From NCBI RefSeq assembly GCF_900106805.1, contig NZ_FNNP01000004.1:1-64000 (forward strand): a DNA stretch of 64,000 bases. The letters run 5' to 3'. Position numbers and translations under genes: made by a program. Shown here piece by piece: positions 43,446-53,371 of the stretch (position 1 is its first letter; each line of letters starts with the position of its first letter). Under the pieces are notes generated by a model that had not been told where the DNA came from, made no database searches, and saw only the letters and a list, made by a program, of their open reading frames with translations. This stretch comes from Ruegeria halocynthiae. Lineage in GTDB: Bacteria > Pseudomonadota > Alphaproteobacteria > Rhodobacterales > Rhodobacteraceae.

Positions 43446-44120
43446 TCAGAGATTCGCCCAATCAGGTGGAAGCGGAGTGTCAATCTCTTTGGACAGGTCT
43501 TGCAGAAACCGGATCATGCGCGCCGAACGCTCTTTAGCAACGACCTTGCCCTTGGTGGTAAGCATAACGTTGGGAAGCTTGAGTAGCTTGATCTTCCAGT
43601 GATCGATCGAGAACCGTTGATCATCCATTGGTCGAGAGTCACCGAATGGATCGGTCGTGTCATACAGCGCTCGTCCCAATGCGCCCGACACAGAGAATGT
43701 GCGCGCAATGCCAATCGCACCAAGTGCATCCAGGCGATCCGCATCCCGAAGGATACAAGCCTCAGGCGTTTCAGGGTCGATATTGGCGGAATAGCTGTGC
43801 GCCGCAATGGCGTGTTGCGTGGCGCGAGTTTCAACTTCGGTAAAGCCAAGTTCAGCAAGAATAGGCTCTGATTTAGTGGCCGATTGTTGTGAGGCCAGAT
43901 GCCGGTTTGGATCGTCTTTGGGTAAGTTGACCAAATCGTGCAGATAACTTGCTGCCAACAAGACGCGCTGGTTGCTGTGCACATCTGCTATTGCCTGAGC
44001 GTTCAGCCAAACCCGATCAAGATGTGCAAGATCATGCGCCGGATCGATCAGCATTCGCTGCGTGACGACCGCCCGAAGCCTTGCACGCAGATCAGCCAAT
44101 CTGTCCACGGTTCTCGCCAA
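43446..44120 (-). CDS. HD-domain metal-dependent phosphohydrolase-like protein
   Basis: 224 residues of the YedJ-like HD family. The metal ligands are visible in [19 protein letters not shown] and [15 protein letters not shown]. Such proteins cleave phosphate esters or nucleotides; the substrate is not known. The start overlaps the end of aroC by 29 bases. Confidence 0.8.
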   Translation of the reverse strand: MARTVDRLADLRARLRAVVTQRMLIDPAHDLAHLDRVWLNAQAIADVHSNQRVLLAASYLHDLVNLPKDDPNRHLASQQSATKSEPILAELGFTEVETRATQHAIAAHSYSANIDPETPEACILRDADRLDALGAIGIARTFSVSGALGRALYDTTDPFGDSRPMDDQRFSIDHWKIKLLKLPNVMLTTKGKVVAKERSARMIRFLQDLSKEIDTPLPPDWANL

Positions 44121-45192
44121 TCTGGCCCCGGTGCAAAAGCAGGTGATCGAGGATCACGCAGGCCATCATCGCTTCGCCTACAGGCACGGCGCGGATACCT
44201 ACGCAAGGGTCGTGGCGTCCTTTAGTGATAATCTCGGTCTCTTCGCCGGATTTGGTGATTGTCTTGCGTGAGGTCAGGATAGACGAGGTGGGTTTGACCG
44301 CAAAGCGGACTACAACATCCTGTCCGGTGGAAATTCCGCCCAAAATGCCTCCCGAGTGGTTCGAGCTGTATTGCGGGCCATTCTGACCCATAAAGATTTC
44401 ATCCGCATTGGCATCACCGGTCAATTCTGCAGCCGCCATACCCTCGCCTATTTCCACGCCCTTGACGGCGTTAATCGACATCATCGCAGCCGCAAGATCA
44501 GTGTCTAACTTGGCGTAAATTGGTGCTCCCAGCCCAGCGGGGACACCGCGTGCGACAACCTCGACAACCGCGCCGACCGAGTTCCCTGATTTACGCAAGT
44601 CATCGAGATAAACTGCCCAATCCTCAGCGGACTTGGCGTCCGGTGTCCAGAATGGATTCTGTTCGATCTGCGACCAGTCGAAATTAGAGCGATCAATTTT
44701 GTGAGGACCGATCTGGGTCATATAACCGGTGATCTGCACATTCGGGGCGATCTGCTTGATCGCCTCGCGCGCCAACCCTCCGGCGGCGACGCGCGATGCG
44801 GTTTCGCGTGCTGAACTGCGCCCGCCACCGCGATAATCACGGATCCCGTATTTCTGCCAATAAGTGATATCGGCATGGCCTGGACGGAACTTGTCCACGA
44901 TGTCGCCGTAGTCTTTCGAACGCTGATCGGTGTTTTCGATCAGCAACTGAACGGGCGTACCGGTGGTCTGACCTTCGAAAACCCCAGACAGGATTTTTAT
45001 CTGATCCGGCTCGCGCCGCTGGGTAGTGAATTTGTTCTGACCTGGTTTGCGCTTGTCCAGCCAGTGCTGAATCATGGCCTCATCAACCTCAACACCCGGA
45101 GGGCAGCCATCGACGGTGGCCCCCAAGGCAGGACCGTGGCTTTCACCCCAGGTGGTGACGCGGAAAAGGTGTCCAAAGCTGTTCATCGACAT
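44092..45192 (-). CDS. aroC: Chorismate synthase
   Basis: A 366-residue FMN-dependent enzyme making chorismate. [48 protein letters not shown] stretch (in parts) and the later [11 protein letters not shown] are the family signatures. Reduced FMN is its cofactor, and ribH, a riboflavin gene, lies immediately upstream. This may be chance or a functional link. Confidence 0.96.
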   Translation of the reverse strand: MSMNSFGHLFRVTTWGESHGPALGATVDGCPPGVEVDEAMIQHWLDKRKPGQNKFTTQRREPDQIKILSGVFEGQTTGTPVQLLIENTDQRSKDYGDIVDKFRPGHADITYWQKYGIRDYRGGGRSSARETASRVAAGGLAREAIKQIAPNVQITGYMTQIGPHKIDRSNFDWSQIEQNPFWTPDAKSAEDWAVYLDDLRKSGNSVGAVVEVVARGVPAGLGAPIYAKLDTDLAAAMMSINAVKGVEIGEGMAAAELTGDANADEIFMGQNGPQYSSNHSGGILGGISTGQDVVVRFAVKPTSSILTSRKTITKSGEETEIITKGRHDPCVGIRAVPVGEAMMACVILDHLLLHRGQIGENRGQIG

Positions 45193-45252
45193 GGGGCGTG
45201 CTCCTTTGCGGAATGTGATTAGCGGGCGTAGGGCTTGGCCTCAAGCGGATTT

Positions 45253-45278
45253 GCGGTCGGGGTGCGATCCCCGACCGC
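45253..45278. terminator. Perfect 10-bp-arm hairpin between ribH and aroC
   Basis: GCGGTCGGGG-TGCGAT-CCCCGACCGC starts seven bases past the ribH stop. There is no T-run, so it could be a Rho-dependent or processing signal rather than a classical terminator. Confidence 0.5.
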
Positions 45279-45284
45279 TTGCAG

Positions 45285-45728
45285 TTACGCCGCAGCGGCG
45301 ATGTGCGCGCGGGTTTCGGTGACTTTCAGTGCGGCCTGCGCGGCCTCTCGCCCCTTCTGCACAAAGTGATCCCGGTAGATGGCGTTGTGGTGGTCGGTTT
45401 CCTGATACTGATGCGGGGTCAGCGAGACTGACAGGACCGGGACACCGGTGTCCATACCCGCACGCATCAGTCCATCGACCACGGCCTGAGCAACGAAGTC
45501 GTGCCGGTAGATGCCTCCATCTACCACAAAGGCCGAACAGGCGATGGCTGCGTACCGGCCGGTTTGAGCCAGATCACGCGCGATCAGCGGCATTTCAAAC
45601 GCGCCGGGGGCGTCGAAAATGTCGACCTGATCGGCGGGGATGAGCTCCAGAAACCCATCCAGCGCGCGATCCACGATATCAGAATGCCAATTAGCTTTGA
45701 CGAAAGCATAGCGGGTGTGTGTCATCAT
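45285..45728 (-). CDS. ribH: 6,7-dimethyl-8-ribityllumazine synthase (RibH2-like)
   Basis: 147 residues. FVKANWHSDIVDRALDGF opens the fold, GAFEMPLIARDLA holds the substrate loop and SAFVVDGGIYRHDFVAQ the RibH2-type version of the family's GxVIRGxTxHFE segment. RibH2 proteins are found in Brucella and relatives and form decamers rather than capsids. The FMN riboswitch upstream shows flavin feedback control. Confidence 0.9.
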   Translation of the reverse strand: MMTHTRYAFVKANWHSDIVDRALDGFLELIPADQVDIFDAPGAFEMPLIARDLAQTGRYAAIACSAFVVDGGIYRHDFVAQAVVDGLMRAGMDTGVPVLSVSLTPHQYQETDHHNAIYRDHFVQKGREAAQAALKVTETRAHIAAAA

Positions 45729-45762
45729 GATCTCCTTTCAGTTTGGTGGCCGGATGGCGGTT

Positions 45763-45786
45763 GCGAAACTGGTTTCCACTTTCGCT
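45763..45786. repeat. Hairpin repeat copy 1
   Basis: GCGAAA-CTGGTTTCCAC-TTTCGC, between ribH and its riboswitch. It shares the loop sequence with copy 2 at 45940-45964. Confidence 0.6.
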
Positions 45787-45857
45787 GCCAGCACGGCATG
45801 ACACTTCACCCAAGGCGATCACGAGCAGTCGCACCGTATCACCGGTGCGGCTTGCAC

Positions 45858-46048
45858 GTTCTCTTTCATCCGGACTGTAACCGTCGGCTCTGGCCTCTCA
45901 CCAGATCTGCTGACACCTTTCCATGGTTCCACGATCAATCCGAAAACCGGTTCCCACTTTTCGGATCGTGGAGACGGCGAGGCCGCTCGCGGGCTTACGG
46001 TTCAAGCCCGCATACCGCCGGTGGGGAATTTCGCCCCGCCCTGAGAAC
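45858..46048 (-). ncRNA. FMN riboswitch (RFN element) of ribH
   Basis: On the minus strand the closing stem GTTCTC / GAGAAC encloses the RFN signatures GGGCGAAATTCCCC-type loop, ACCGGCGGT, GCCGACGG and AGTCCGGATG. One variable arm is extended by a long hairpin carrying repeat copy 2. The ATG of ribH lies 130 bases downstream. Control of translation or termination is expected. No T-run terminator was seen, so translational control is somewhat more likely. Confidence 0.93.
45940..45964. repeat. Hairpin repeat copy 2, inside the riboswitch variable arm
   Basis: CCGAAAA-CCGGTTCCCAC-TTTTCGG. The outer bases CGATC/GATCG extend the stem. It shares C-Y-GGTT-Y-CCAC with copy 1. Confidence 0.65.
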
Positions 46049-46107
46049 GAGCCGGACCTTGCCAAGCGGACACGGTTTCTGCAAGAGGATTCCGCAGGAG
46101 GACCAAC

Positions 46108-46728
46108 ATGCACCCCAACCCAGCCTTTCGGGCCGAAGCCAGGTCACGCCATATCGATTTTGCCCGTGACCGCGCCTTTGGTGTTCTGGCGGTGTCGACG
46201 CCGAATGCGCCATTGCTAAGCCACGTTCCATTCTTGCTGAGCAAGGATGCCGCATGGGCGGATCTGCATCTGGTGCGATCAAACCCGATCGTGCGCCTGT
46301 TGAAGCAGCCGCAATCGGCGCAGATCGCCGTTTCGGGGCCGGATGGATACATCTCGCCCGATTGGTATGGGGTCGATGATCAAGTCCCGACCTGGAACTA
46401 TGTGGCGGTGCATCTGACTGGCGTTCTCGAAATGCGCCCCGCCGAAGAACTGCGAAGCCTGTTGGATCAACAGGCCGCTGATTTCGAGAACCGTCTGTTG
46501 CCAAAGCCGCCATGGCTGGCGTCGAAGATGACACCGGATGCGCTGGAACGGATGATGCGGATGATCGTGCCATGCCGCCTGAATATCTCTGACATCAATG
46601 GCACCTGGAAACTGAATCAGAACAAGTCTGATGCCGCGCGCCAAAGCGCCGCCGATCACGTGCAATCCGCTGGAATTGGCACTGAGGTCCCGAAATTGGC
46701 CTCTCTCATGCGCGAGGCCATCAGTTAA
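46108..46728 (+). CDS. PaiB-like FMN-binding protein
   Basis: 206 residues of the PaiB family (FMN-binding split-barrel). AFGVLAVSTPNAPLLSHVPFLL, then GPDGYISPDWYG and VPTWNYVAVHLTG, are the conserved segments. NQNKSDAARQSAADHV is at the C-terminus. PaiB was described as a regulator of spores and proteases in Bacillus; a general flavin-linked role is likelier here. It is divergent from the FMN riboswitch of ribH. Confidence 0.88.
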   Translation: MHPNPAFRAEARSRHIDFARDRAFGVLAVSTPNAPLLSHVPFLLSKDAAWADLHLVRSNPIVRLLKQPQSAQIAVSGPDGYISPDWYGVDDQVPTWNYVAVHLTGVLEMRPAEELRSLLDQQAADFENRLLPKPPWLASKMTPDALERMMRMIVPCRLNISDINGTWKLNQNKSDAARQSAADHVQSAGIGTEVPKLASLMREAIS

Positions 46729-46740
46729 GAGGCACCTGTT

Positions 46741-47187
46741 TTACTGCGCCGTAAAGGTGGTAAGATAGGCGGCAATATCATCCGCTCCTTTCTTCAGCTT
46801 TACACTCATGTTCGGACGGGCAGTTTCATCGTTCAGATACTCTTTGATGAAACCAACGGGATCCTGGGAATAGGCGGCGATGTTTTCTTCTGTCCAAACC
46901 AGCCCATCCTGACCGGCGCGGATCATGTCATCGGTAAACATGCCGATGGGCAGACGCTCGCTTCCGTTTAGATAGTCGTTCTCAGTCCCGGCGACTCGAC
47001 CAACCACGCCATAGAGATTCGGCCCTGTGATACCGCCTTTGACCAAAACTTCGCCATCTTTGATGATCGCGTGACAGGATGAACACCTGTTATAGAGCTG
47101 CTCGCCCTTCGCCGGATCGCCGGCCGCAATGGCTTGCGCTGAGGTCAAAAGCGAAATGAGAACTGCGATTGCTGCAATCTTTGGCAT
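46741..47187 (-). CDS. Class I cytochrome c (c2/isocytochrome type)
   Basis: About 148 residues. A signal peptide (KIAAIAVLISLLTSAQAIAAG), one haem site CSSCH and a later axial methionine in NMSVKL. The start at 47187 gives a clean signal peptide with GGAG nine bases upstream; the longer frame from 47229 does not. It probably carries electrons between the bc1 complex and oxidases. The petABC operon lies just beyond, divergently. Confidence 0.88.
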   Translation of the reverse strand: MPKIAAIAVLISLLTSAQAIAAGDPAKGEQLYNRCSSCHAIIKDGEVLVKGGITGPNLYGVVGRVAGTENDYLNGSERLPIGMFTDDMIRAGQDGLVWTEENIAAYSQDPVGFIKEYLNDETARPNMSVKLKKGADDIAAYLTTFTAQ

Positions 47188-47676
47188 TGGAAAGCTCCGG
47201 CTGAGAGGTGATCTGTTTTGGCCTTTCAAGTATTCCCGTTAAAAGTTCAATCTGTTTTTTGCTGTACTCTAAGATTCTGAAATATCTATTTTATATTAAT
47301 AATTTAAATGTGACGTAATCGCGTTAAATTAGAAATTTAGGAGGTCAAACTGTGACGGAATTTCGGGTAATATCAGCCATTCCATCATGGCGCGCGCTTA
47401 GTTCGGCCTAGGCCTCGACGGAGGCCGGCAGATGCCGAATCACACCCTCTCTGTGTCTCGCCAGTGAGATGCCCTGAGGGGCAAAATTCTGCATTAGATA
47501 TTGAAATTATACCCCTTCACCGTGACATGATTGCTTAGATGCGGCGTATTGCGCGTTTAAGACCGCTGGACGAACTCTATTCTCCCCGATAGATACCCCC
47601 TCTAAGACGCCGCAGTCCATGCGGTGCGCGAGCTATATGCCCGTTCGCGGGCGCCAGACAATTCGGAGATAACCTC
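47188..47676. other. Divergent control region between cytochrome c and petA
   Basis: About 490 bp, AT-rich around 47230-47340 (for example TTTTATATTAATAATTTAAATG). It holds the AGGAGG leader ORF described separately and the hairpin GGCCTC-GACG-GAGGCC at 47411-47426. Promoters for both sides must lie here but I could not fix -35/-10 boxes. Confidence 0.5.
47352..47411 (+). CDS. Possible 19-residue leader peptide upstream of petA
   Basis: A perfect AGGAGG (47339-47344) stands seven bases before GTG at 47352. The frame codes for a 19-residue peptide, MTEFRVISAIPSWRALSSA, ending in TAG. A 6-bp hairpin starts at the stop codon. The layout resembles a translated leader but shows no run of one amino acid that would suggest classical attenuation. 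Confidence 0.3.
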   Translation: MTEFRVISAIPSWRALSSA

Positions 47677-48261
47677 GTGTCCCACGCTGAAGACCACGAA
47701 GGCACCCGCAGAGATTTCCTCTACTACGTCGCTGGCGGCGCAGGTGTCGTTGCGACGGGGGCTGCCGTTTGGCCCCTGGTGAATCAAATGAATCCCTCGG
47801 CAGACGTTCAGGCGCTGTCCTCGATCCGCCAGGATGTCAGTGGGGTTGAGCCGGGCACGCAGCTCACCGTGAAGTGGCTGGGTAAGCCTGTGTTCATCCG
47901 CCACCGTACCGGTGCTGAAATTCAGGAAGCACAAGAGCAAGATGCCGAAGGCGTCGATGCATTGCCCGATCCGCTGGCGCGCAATTTCAACCTGAACGCC
48001 GACGCACCGGCCACTGACGCAAACCGCGTTCTGCCTTCACCCGAAGGCGAAGCACCCGGAGCGTGGATCGTGCAGATGGGCGTTTGCACCCATCTGGGCT
48101 GTGTTCCGCTGGGCGACGCCGGAGATTTCGGCGGCTGGTTCTGTCCCTGCCACGGCTCGCACTACGATTTGTCCGGCCGTATCCGCAAAGGCCCTGCGCC
48201 TGAAAACCTGCCCATTCCGCCTGTCGAATGGGTTGACGCCACCACCATCAAACTCGGCTAA
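47677..48261 (+). CDS. petA: Ubiquinol-cytochrome c reductase Rieske iron-sulfur subunit
   Basis: 194 residues with GTG start. A Tat-type N-terminal anchor ([22 protein letters not shown]) is followed by the Rieske domain. The 2Fe-2S ligands are in CTHLGC and CPCHGSHYD, in the expected spacing. It accepts electrons from ubiquinol in the bc1 complex. It is 14 bp before petB. Confidence 0.96.
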   Translation: MSHAEDHEGTRRDFLYYVAGGAGVVATGAAVWPLVNQMNPSADVQALSSIRQDVSGVEPGTQLTVKWLGKPVFIRHRTGAEIQEAQEQDAEGVDALPDPLARNFNLNADAPATDANRVLPSPEGEAPGAWIVQMGVCTHLGCVPLGDAGDFGGWFCPCHGSHYDLSGRIRKGPAPENLPIPPVEWVDATTIKLG

Positions 48262-48275
48262 GGGAGACCCAACTT

Positions 48276-49607
48276 ATGTCCGGCATTCCCCACGATCACT
48301 ATGAGCCGAAGACAAATGGAGAGAAGTGGCTGAACAGCCGTCTGCCCATCGTCGGCCTGCTTTATGACACCCTGATGATTCCCACCCCCAAGAACCTGAA
48401 CTGGTGGTGGATCTGGGGCATCGTTCTGGCGTTCTGCCTGGCGTTGCAGATTGTAACCGGCATCGTTCTGGTGATGCACTACACCCCGCATGTTGATCTG
48501 GCCTTTGCCAGCATCGAGCACATCATGCGCAACGTGAATGGTGGCTATATGCTGCGCTACATTCACATGAATGGCGCGTCGCTGTTCTTTGTTGCGGTTT
48601 ACATCCACATCTTCCGCGGCCTGTTCTACGGTTCGTACAAAGCCCCGCGTGAGATCACGTGGATCATCGGGATGCTGATCTACCTGATGATGATGGGCAC
48701 CGCCTTCATGGGCTATGTTCTGCCCTGGGGTCAGATGTCCTTTTGGGGTGCGACTGTGATCACCGGCCTGTTTGGCGCCATCCCATTTGTTGGTGAAGCG
48801 ATCCAGACCTGGCTGCTGGGCGGACCCGCGGTGGACAACGCCACGCTGAACCGCTTCTTCTCGCTGCACTACCTGCTGCCCTTCGTGATTGCGGCGCTGG
48901 TGATCGTGCATATCTGGGCCTTCCACACCACCGGCAACAACAACCCCACGGGTGTTGATGTCCGCAAAGGTTCGAAAGCCGAGGCCGAGAAAGACACCCT
49001 GCCGTTTTGGCCCTACTTCGTGATCAAGGATTTGTTCGCGCTGGCTGTCATTCTGGTCGTGTTCTGGGCCATCGTCGGCTACATGCCGAACTATCTGGGT
49101 CACCCGGACAACTACATCGAAGCCAACCCGCTGGTTACGCCTGCGCATATCGTTCCCGAATGGTACTTCCTGCCATTCTACGCGATCCTGCGGGCCTTCA
49201 CCGGTGAGGTCTGGGTTGTGCAGTTCGCCAGCTTCATCACCGGCGGTATTGTCGACGCCAAGTTCTTTGGTGTTCTGGCGATGTTCGGCGCGATCCTGGC
49301 AATGGCTCTGGCGCCTTGGCTGGACACATCAACCGTGCGTTCGGGTAAATACCGCCCGATGTTCAAGTGGTGGTTTTATCTGCTGATCGTCGACTTCTTT
49401 GCCTTGATGTGGCTGGGTGCGATGCCCGCGGAAGAGCCCTATGCGACCTTCTCGCTTATCGCGTCCGCCTACTGGTTCGCCTATTTCTTCGTGATCCTGC
49501 CGATCCTGGGTGTCATCGAGAAACCCGAGGCCCAGCCGGAAACCATCGAAGAAGACTTCAACGCGCATTATGGCAAGGCTGACGCCGACGCCACGCCGGC
49601 CGAGTAA
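48276..49607 (+). CDS. petB: Cytochrome b of the bc1 complex
   Basis: A 443-residue, eight-helix membrane subunit with two haems. [16 protein letters not shown] and [21 protein letters not shown] hold haem-binding histidines. [21 protein letters not shown] and the quinol-site PEWYFLP ([17 protein letters not shown]) are present. The C-terminal tail is acidic and Ala/Pro-rich. Start has GGGAGAC upstream. Confidence 0.96.
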   Translation: MSGIPHDHYEPKTNGEKWLNSRLPIVGLLYDTLMIPTPKNLNWWWIWGIVLAFCLALQIVTGIVLVMHYTPHVDLAFASIEHIMRNVNGGYMLRYIHMNGASLFFVAVYIHIFRGLFYGSYKAPREITWIIGMLIYLMMMGTAFMGYVLPWGQMSFWGATVITGLFGAIPFVGEAIQTWLLGGPAVDNATLNRFFSLHYLLPFVIAALVIVHIWAFHTTGNNNPTGVDVRKGSKAEAEKDTLPFWPYFVIKDLFALAVILVVFWAIVGYMPNYLGHPDNYIEANPLVTPAHIVPEWYFLPFYAILRAFTGEVWVVQFASFITGGIVDAKFFGVLAMFGAILAMALAPWLDTSTVRSGKYRPMFKWWFYLLIVDFFALMWLGAMPAEEPYATFSLIASAYWFAYFFVILPILGVIEKPEAQPETIEEDFNAHYGKADADATPAE

Positions 49608-49622
49608 GAGGGACAAAGACCA

Positions 49623-50411
49623 ATGTTCAAGAAACTTGCAATCGGAGCCGCGTTCGCCCTGGCCCTTGCACCCGCCTCGACCTTTGCGGCAGGTGGCGGT
49701 GAGCAACACATCGAAGACTTTGACTTTTCGTTCGAAGGGCCGTTTGGCACCTGGGATCAGAACCAACTTCAGCGCGGTCTGCAGATCTATACCGAGGTCT
49801 GCGCGGCTTGCCATGGTCTGCGGTACATACCTCTTCGGACGTTGGAAGACCTGGGATATTCGGAAGAACAGGTCATCACCTACGCAGCCGACAATTTCGA
49901 GGTGTTCGATCCCGAGCTGGACGATTTCCGCCCGGCCATTCCAACCGACCACTTCCCGGCCAACAACGGTGTTGGTGCACCTGACTTGAGCCTGATGGCC
50001 AAGGCGCGTGCGGGCTTCCACGGGCCTTACGGTCTGGGCATCAACCAGTTGGTCAAAGGCATGGGTGGTGCAGAGTATATTGCTTCGCTTCTGGATGGCT
50101 ATACCGGCCATGAGAAAGAAGAAGCAGGCACGATCCTGTACGAAAACACCGCCTTCCCGGGTGGTTGGATTTCGATGGCACCGCCTCTGTCCGACGAGCA
50201 GGTTGATTTTGCTGACGGTCACTCCAACTCCGTTGAGCACATGTCCGAAGATGTTGCGGCCTTCCTGATGTGGACGGCGGAACCGAAGATGATGGATCGC
50301 AAGAATGCCGGTTTTGTCGGCGTCCTGTTCCTGACGGTCCTGTCGGTGCTGCTATACTTGGTGAACAAGCGCCTGTGGGCACCTCACAAAGGCAAAGCCC
50401 GCAAGGACTAA
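49623..50411 (+). CDS. petC: Cytochrome c1
   Basis: 262 residues. A signal peptide ([20 protein letters not shown]), the haem site [13 protein letters not shown], and a C-terminal anchor helix ([19 protein letters not shown]) ending in [11 protein letters not shown]. It completes the bc1 operon and passes electrons to soluble or membrane cytochromes c. Confidence 0.96.
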   Translation: MFKKLAIGAAFALALAPASTFAAGGGEQHIEDFDFSFEGPFGTWDQNQLQRGLQIYTEVCAACHGLRYIPLRTLEDLGYSEEQVITYAADNFEVFDPELDDFRPAIPTDHFPANNGVGAPDLSLMAKARAGFHGPYGLGINQLVKGMGGAEYIASLLDGYTGHEKEEAGTILYENTAFPGGWISMAPPLSDEQVDFADGHSNSVEHMSEDVAAFLMWTAEPKMMDRKNAGFVGVLFLTVLSVLLYLVNKRLWAPHKGKARKD

Positions 50412-50436
50412 GATCCATTGAATTCGAAAAACAAAG

Positions 50437-50469
50437 AACCCCCGCACCTGGTCGGTTGCGGGAGTTTTT
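50437..50469. terminator. Bidirectional terminator after petC
   Basis: CCCCCGCA...TGCGGGAG is followed by TTTTT on the plus strand and by TTCTTTGTTTTT on the minus strand, between petC and the convergent mtaB. Confidence 0.85.
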
Positions 50470-50557
50470 CTTTGCGAGGTTGGGCAGAAGGGGCCAGCCC
50501 CTTCTTGGCCTGCGGCCAATTCAACCCCGAGATATTTTTAGCCAGATGAAGGGCGGA

Positions 50558-51814
50558 TCAGGCCTGGAGTTGGCGAGAGGTCTGTCCTGTGATCTTCGTC
50601 GTCACGATCCGACCCTCTTGCTGCGGAGTGTCGAATGACACTTCGGTGAACTGTTCGGTCCGGCCCATATGGGGGTTTTCCATCAATATATTGTGGACTT
50701 TGCCGACCTGGACTGAAAGGTGCTTGGCGACCTGCTCCTCTCCCTTTGTGCGCAAGCGGGCTGCGCGGTCCTTAATGACGTTCCCGTTCACCTGTTGCGG
50801 GATGCGAGCGGCCGGAGTGCCTTCGCGTTTTGAATAGGGAAATACGTGTAGCCACGTCAGATCGCAGTCTTCGATCAGTTTCAGTGAACTCTCGAAATGC
50901 GCTTCCGTCTCGGTTGGAAACCCCGCAATAATATCGGCACCAAATGTCATCTCTGGGCGCAGCTTGCGCACCTCTTCGGTAAAGCAGATGGCATCATCGC
51001 GCAGGTGGCGACGCTTCATCCGCTTCAGGATCAGATCATCGCCATGTTGTAATGACAAATGCAGATGGGGCATCAGGCGCGGCTCGGTTGCGATGGCTCG
51101 CATCAGGTTCTCATCCACTTCAATCGAATCGATCGAACTGATCCGCAGGCGCGGGAGATCGGGCACCAGCCTAAGAATGCGCATAACGAGATCGCCCAGT
51201 TTCGGAACCGCAGGCAGGTCAGCGCCCCACGAGGTGAGGTCGACGCCGGTGAGCACGACCTCATTATAGCCCTTGTCGACAAGTCGTTTGATCTGATCCA
51301 CCACAACACCCGCCGGGACGCTGCGCGAGTTGCCGCGGCCATAGGGGATGATGCAGAAGGTACAGCGGTGGTCGCAGCCGTTCTGTACTTGTACATAGGC
51401 TCGTGAGCGGGTGCCGAAGCCATCTATCAGATGTCCGGCGGTTTCGGTGACTGACATGATGTCGTCCACCTGTACGGCCTCGGTTTGCCCGATGAAATCT
51501 GCGGCCATCCCTTGCCAGGTTTCGGGCTGCATCTTTTCAGTGTTTCCAATCACCACATCGACCTCATCCATCCGGGAAAAGGTATCGGGTTCCGTCTGCG
51601 CAGCGCAGCCCGTGACGATCAGCCGGGCGTCGGGATTTTCGCGCCGTAACCTTCGAATCTCCTGCCGCGCCTTGCGCACGGCCTCTGCCGTTACAGCGCA
51701 GGTGTTTACGATCACCGCATCGCCCAATCCCGCCTGCTGCGACAGCTCTTTCATCGCTTCGGTCTCATAGGCGTTCAGACGGCAGCCCAGAGTGCTGAAC
51801 TTTGGCGGGTTCAT
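50558..51814 (-). CDS. mtaB: tRNA ms2t6A37 methylthiotransferase MtaB
   Basis: A 418-residue radical SAM enzyme adding a methylthio group to t6A37 of ANN-decoding tRNAs. The N-terminal MTTase domain has cysteines in STLGCRLN, IVNTCAVT and VTGCAAQ. The SAM cluster motif is in QNGCDHRCTFCIIPYGRG, and a TRAM domain ends the protein. STLGCRLNAYET is the MtaB rather than the MiaB form. It overlaps dapF by four bases. Confidence 0.92.
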   Translation of the reverse strand: MNPPKFSTLGCRLNAYETEAMKELSQQAGLGDAVIVNTCAVTAEAVRKARQEIRRLRRENPDARLIVTGCAAQTEPDTFSRMDEVDVVIGNTEKMQPETWQGMAADFIGQTEAVQVDDIMSVTETAGHLIDGFGTRSRAYVQVQNGCDHRCTFCIIPYGRGNSRSVPAGVVVDQIKRLVDKGYNEVVLTGVDLTSWGADLPAVPKLGDLVMRILRLVPDLPRLRISSIDSIEVDENLMRAIATEPRLMPHLHLSLQHGDDLILKRMKRRHLRDDAICFTEEVRKLRPEMTFGADIIAGFPTETEAHFESSLKLIEDCDLTWLHVFPYSKREGTPAARIPQQVNGNVIKDRAARLRTKGEEQVAKHLSVQVGKVHNILMENPHMGRTEQFTEVSFDTPQQEGRIVTTKITGQTSRQLQA

Positions 51815-52653
51815 TCCAGAGACCTCAGAAATTCAGGAGTCAGCGTTCCCGAAAAGACATGGGCCGTGGCCCCGGTCATCCAAACCCCATCATCTTGCCA
51901 GTCGATCCAGATCGTGCCTCCGTCAAGATCCACTTGCACCTTGCGTCCGGTCAAGCCACGTCGGGCGGCCGCAACAGCAGTGGCGCAGGACGACGATCCC
52001 GAAGCCAGCGTAATCCCCACACCCCGCTCCCACACGCGCATACGAATGTGATCAGGTCCGGTAATCTGCGCGACCTGTACATTGGTGCGCGCAGGATAGA
52101 GCGGATGGTATTCATAGCGCGCACCGAATTCTTCCAGCGGGATGGCTTCGGCGTTATCCACAAAGAAGGTACAATGTGGATTGCCCATGCCAGTTGCTGT
52201 TGGGGCGCCCTCGATTGGCAGCTCGAGCGTGTCGACCTCTTCTGCCAGAGGGATCTCATGCCAAAGAAGCTGCGGAGCGCCCATGTTGATCGATGTCAGC
52301 CCATCGCCTGCGTCGCGCGCCAACAGAGTGCCGCGTTCGGTGGTCAGTGTCAGTTCGGGCTTACCCGTCTCTTCCATCAGAAACCGCGCAATGCATCGCG
52401 TGGCATTGCCACAGGCAGCCGAGGTTGACCCGTCGGAATTGAAGAACACCAGATGAGCGTCCGACTCTCCGTTCTCGATGACTGCGAGTTGGTCGAATCC
52501 CACACCGAACCGGCGGTGACCGATCCCTTTGGCCAATGCCGGAGCTATTGGCATGGAATGCGCGCGCGCATCCACGATGACAAAGTCATTGCCTAGCCCA
52601 TGCATCTTCATAAAGGGCAAACCGGTATCATTAATGCGTTGCATGGCGGGCAT
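51811..52653 (-). CDS. dapF: Diaminopimelate epimerase
   Basis: Interconverts LL- and meso-diaminopimelate for lysine and peptidoglycan. The two catalytic cysteines are in AACGNATRC and SGSSSCATAV. FMKMHGLGNDFVIVD is the typical N-terminus. A TTG at 52701 opens a longer frame. I prefer ATG 52653 because the added residues have no counterpart in the family; 52644 is also possible. It starts the dapF-mtaB unit. Confidence 0.93.
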   Translation of the reverse strand: MPAMQRINDTGLPFMKMHGLGNDFVIVDARAHSMPIAPALAKGIGHRRFGVGFDQLAVIENGESDAHLVFFNSDGSTSAACGNATRCIARFLMEETGKPELTLTTERGTLLARDAGDGLTSINMGAPQLLWHEIPLAEEVDTLELPIEGAPTATGMGNPHCTFFVDNAEAIPLEEFGARYEYHPLYPARTNVQVAQITGPDHIRMRVWERGVGITLASGSSSCATAVAAARRGLTGRKVQVDLDGGTIWIDWQDDGVWMTGATAHVFSGTLTPEFLRSLE

Positions 52654-52863
52654 ATAACTCTGGTCGCAACATGAATCCAGCCCGAGATGAAGAATCCTCA
52701 AAAAAGGGGTTGACCCCTCTGCGCCACCTGCCTAATTAGGCCGCCTATCGGGACGCTGGACTTGTTTGAAACAAAGGCGAACCGAGGTGCAACTTAGGGC
52801 TTGAACCTGGCTGGGAACATACCTTACTGAGCACCACGGATCGAGAAGATCCAACAAAAGAGT

Positions 52864-52939
52864 GGGCCGTTAGCTCAGTTGGTAGAGCAACTGACTTTTA
52901 ATCAGTGGGTCGCAGGTTCGAATCCTGCACGGCTCACCA
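52864..52939 (+). tRNA. tRNA-Lys (TTT)
   Basis: A 76-nt cloverleaf with encoded CCA. Acceptor GGGCCGT pairs ACGGCTC (one G-T), D-stem GCTC/GAGC, anticodon stem CTGA/TCAG with loop CTTTTAA giving TTT, and T-arm GCAGG-TTCGAAT-CCTGC. It marks the border to the accessory region downstream. Confidence 0.97.
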
Positions 52940-53371
52940 CTTTTTCTATTAAAATCAAGGTGATGCGAAGCTATCACTTCAGATGGCATCCGAGCCGTTG
53001 GTATTCCGGAAGCAATACGGAAGCACTGTGACAAAGATTGAAGTGTGCCTATTAGACCACAATGAGGGCGCTTTACTTCTAGTGTGTCGCAGACGGCCAC
53101 CAAGCAGACCTTCGCTGCAGGTGCAAATTCAACCTATCACGCACAAGTTCTCAATAAAATCTCAAGCGGTTGAATTATGTTAGCGAACACGCAACAGACA
53201 GCGAACATTCCCCATTGCGCACTGTAGCAACCAAGTAGAAATGTCACTCGGCCTGCAAAATAGAAATGTCACCACAGGGCGCGACGGTAGCATAGCCTGA
53301 CAGGGCGGAGACCTCAAATATCGCAGGGCTGCAAAGCCTTGCGGGGAGTTTGGTTGGCAACGTTCCTCAGC
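52940..53371. other. Gene-poor stretch after tRNA-Lys with IS-end-like repeats
   Basis: No convincing gene. Two copies of TAGAAATGTCAC (53236-53247 and 53261-53272, 25 bp apart) resemble the multiple terminal repeats of IS21/IS481-type elements. No transposase remains, and no duplicate of the tRNA 3' end was found. Confidence 0.4.

Noticed and set aside
48258..49148. 296-residue minus-strand frame opposite petB
   Set aside because: Shadow of the highly conserved cytochrome b gene.
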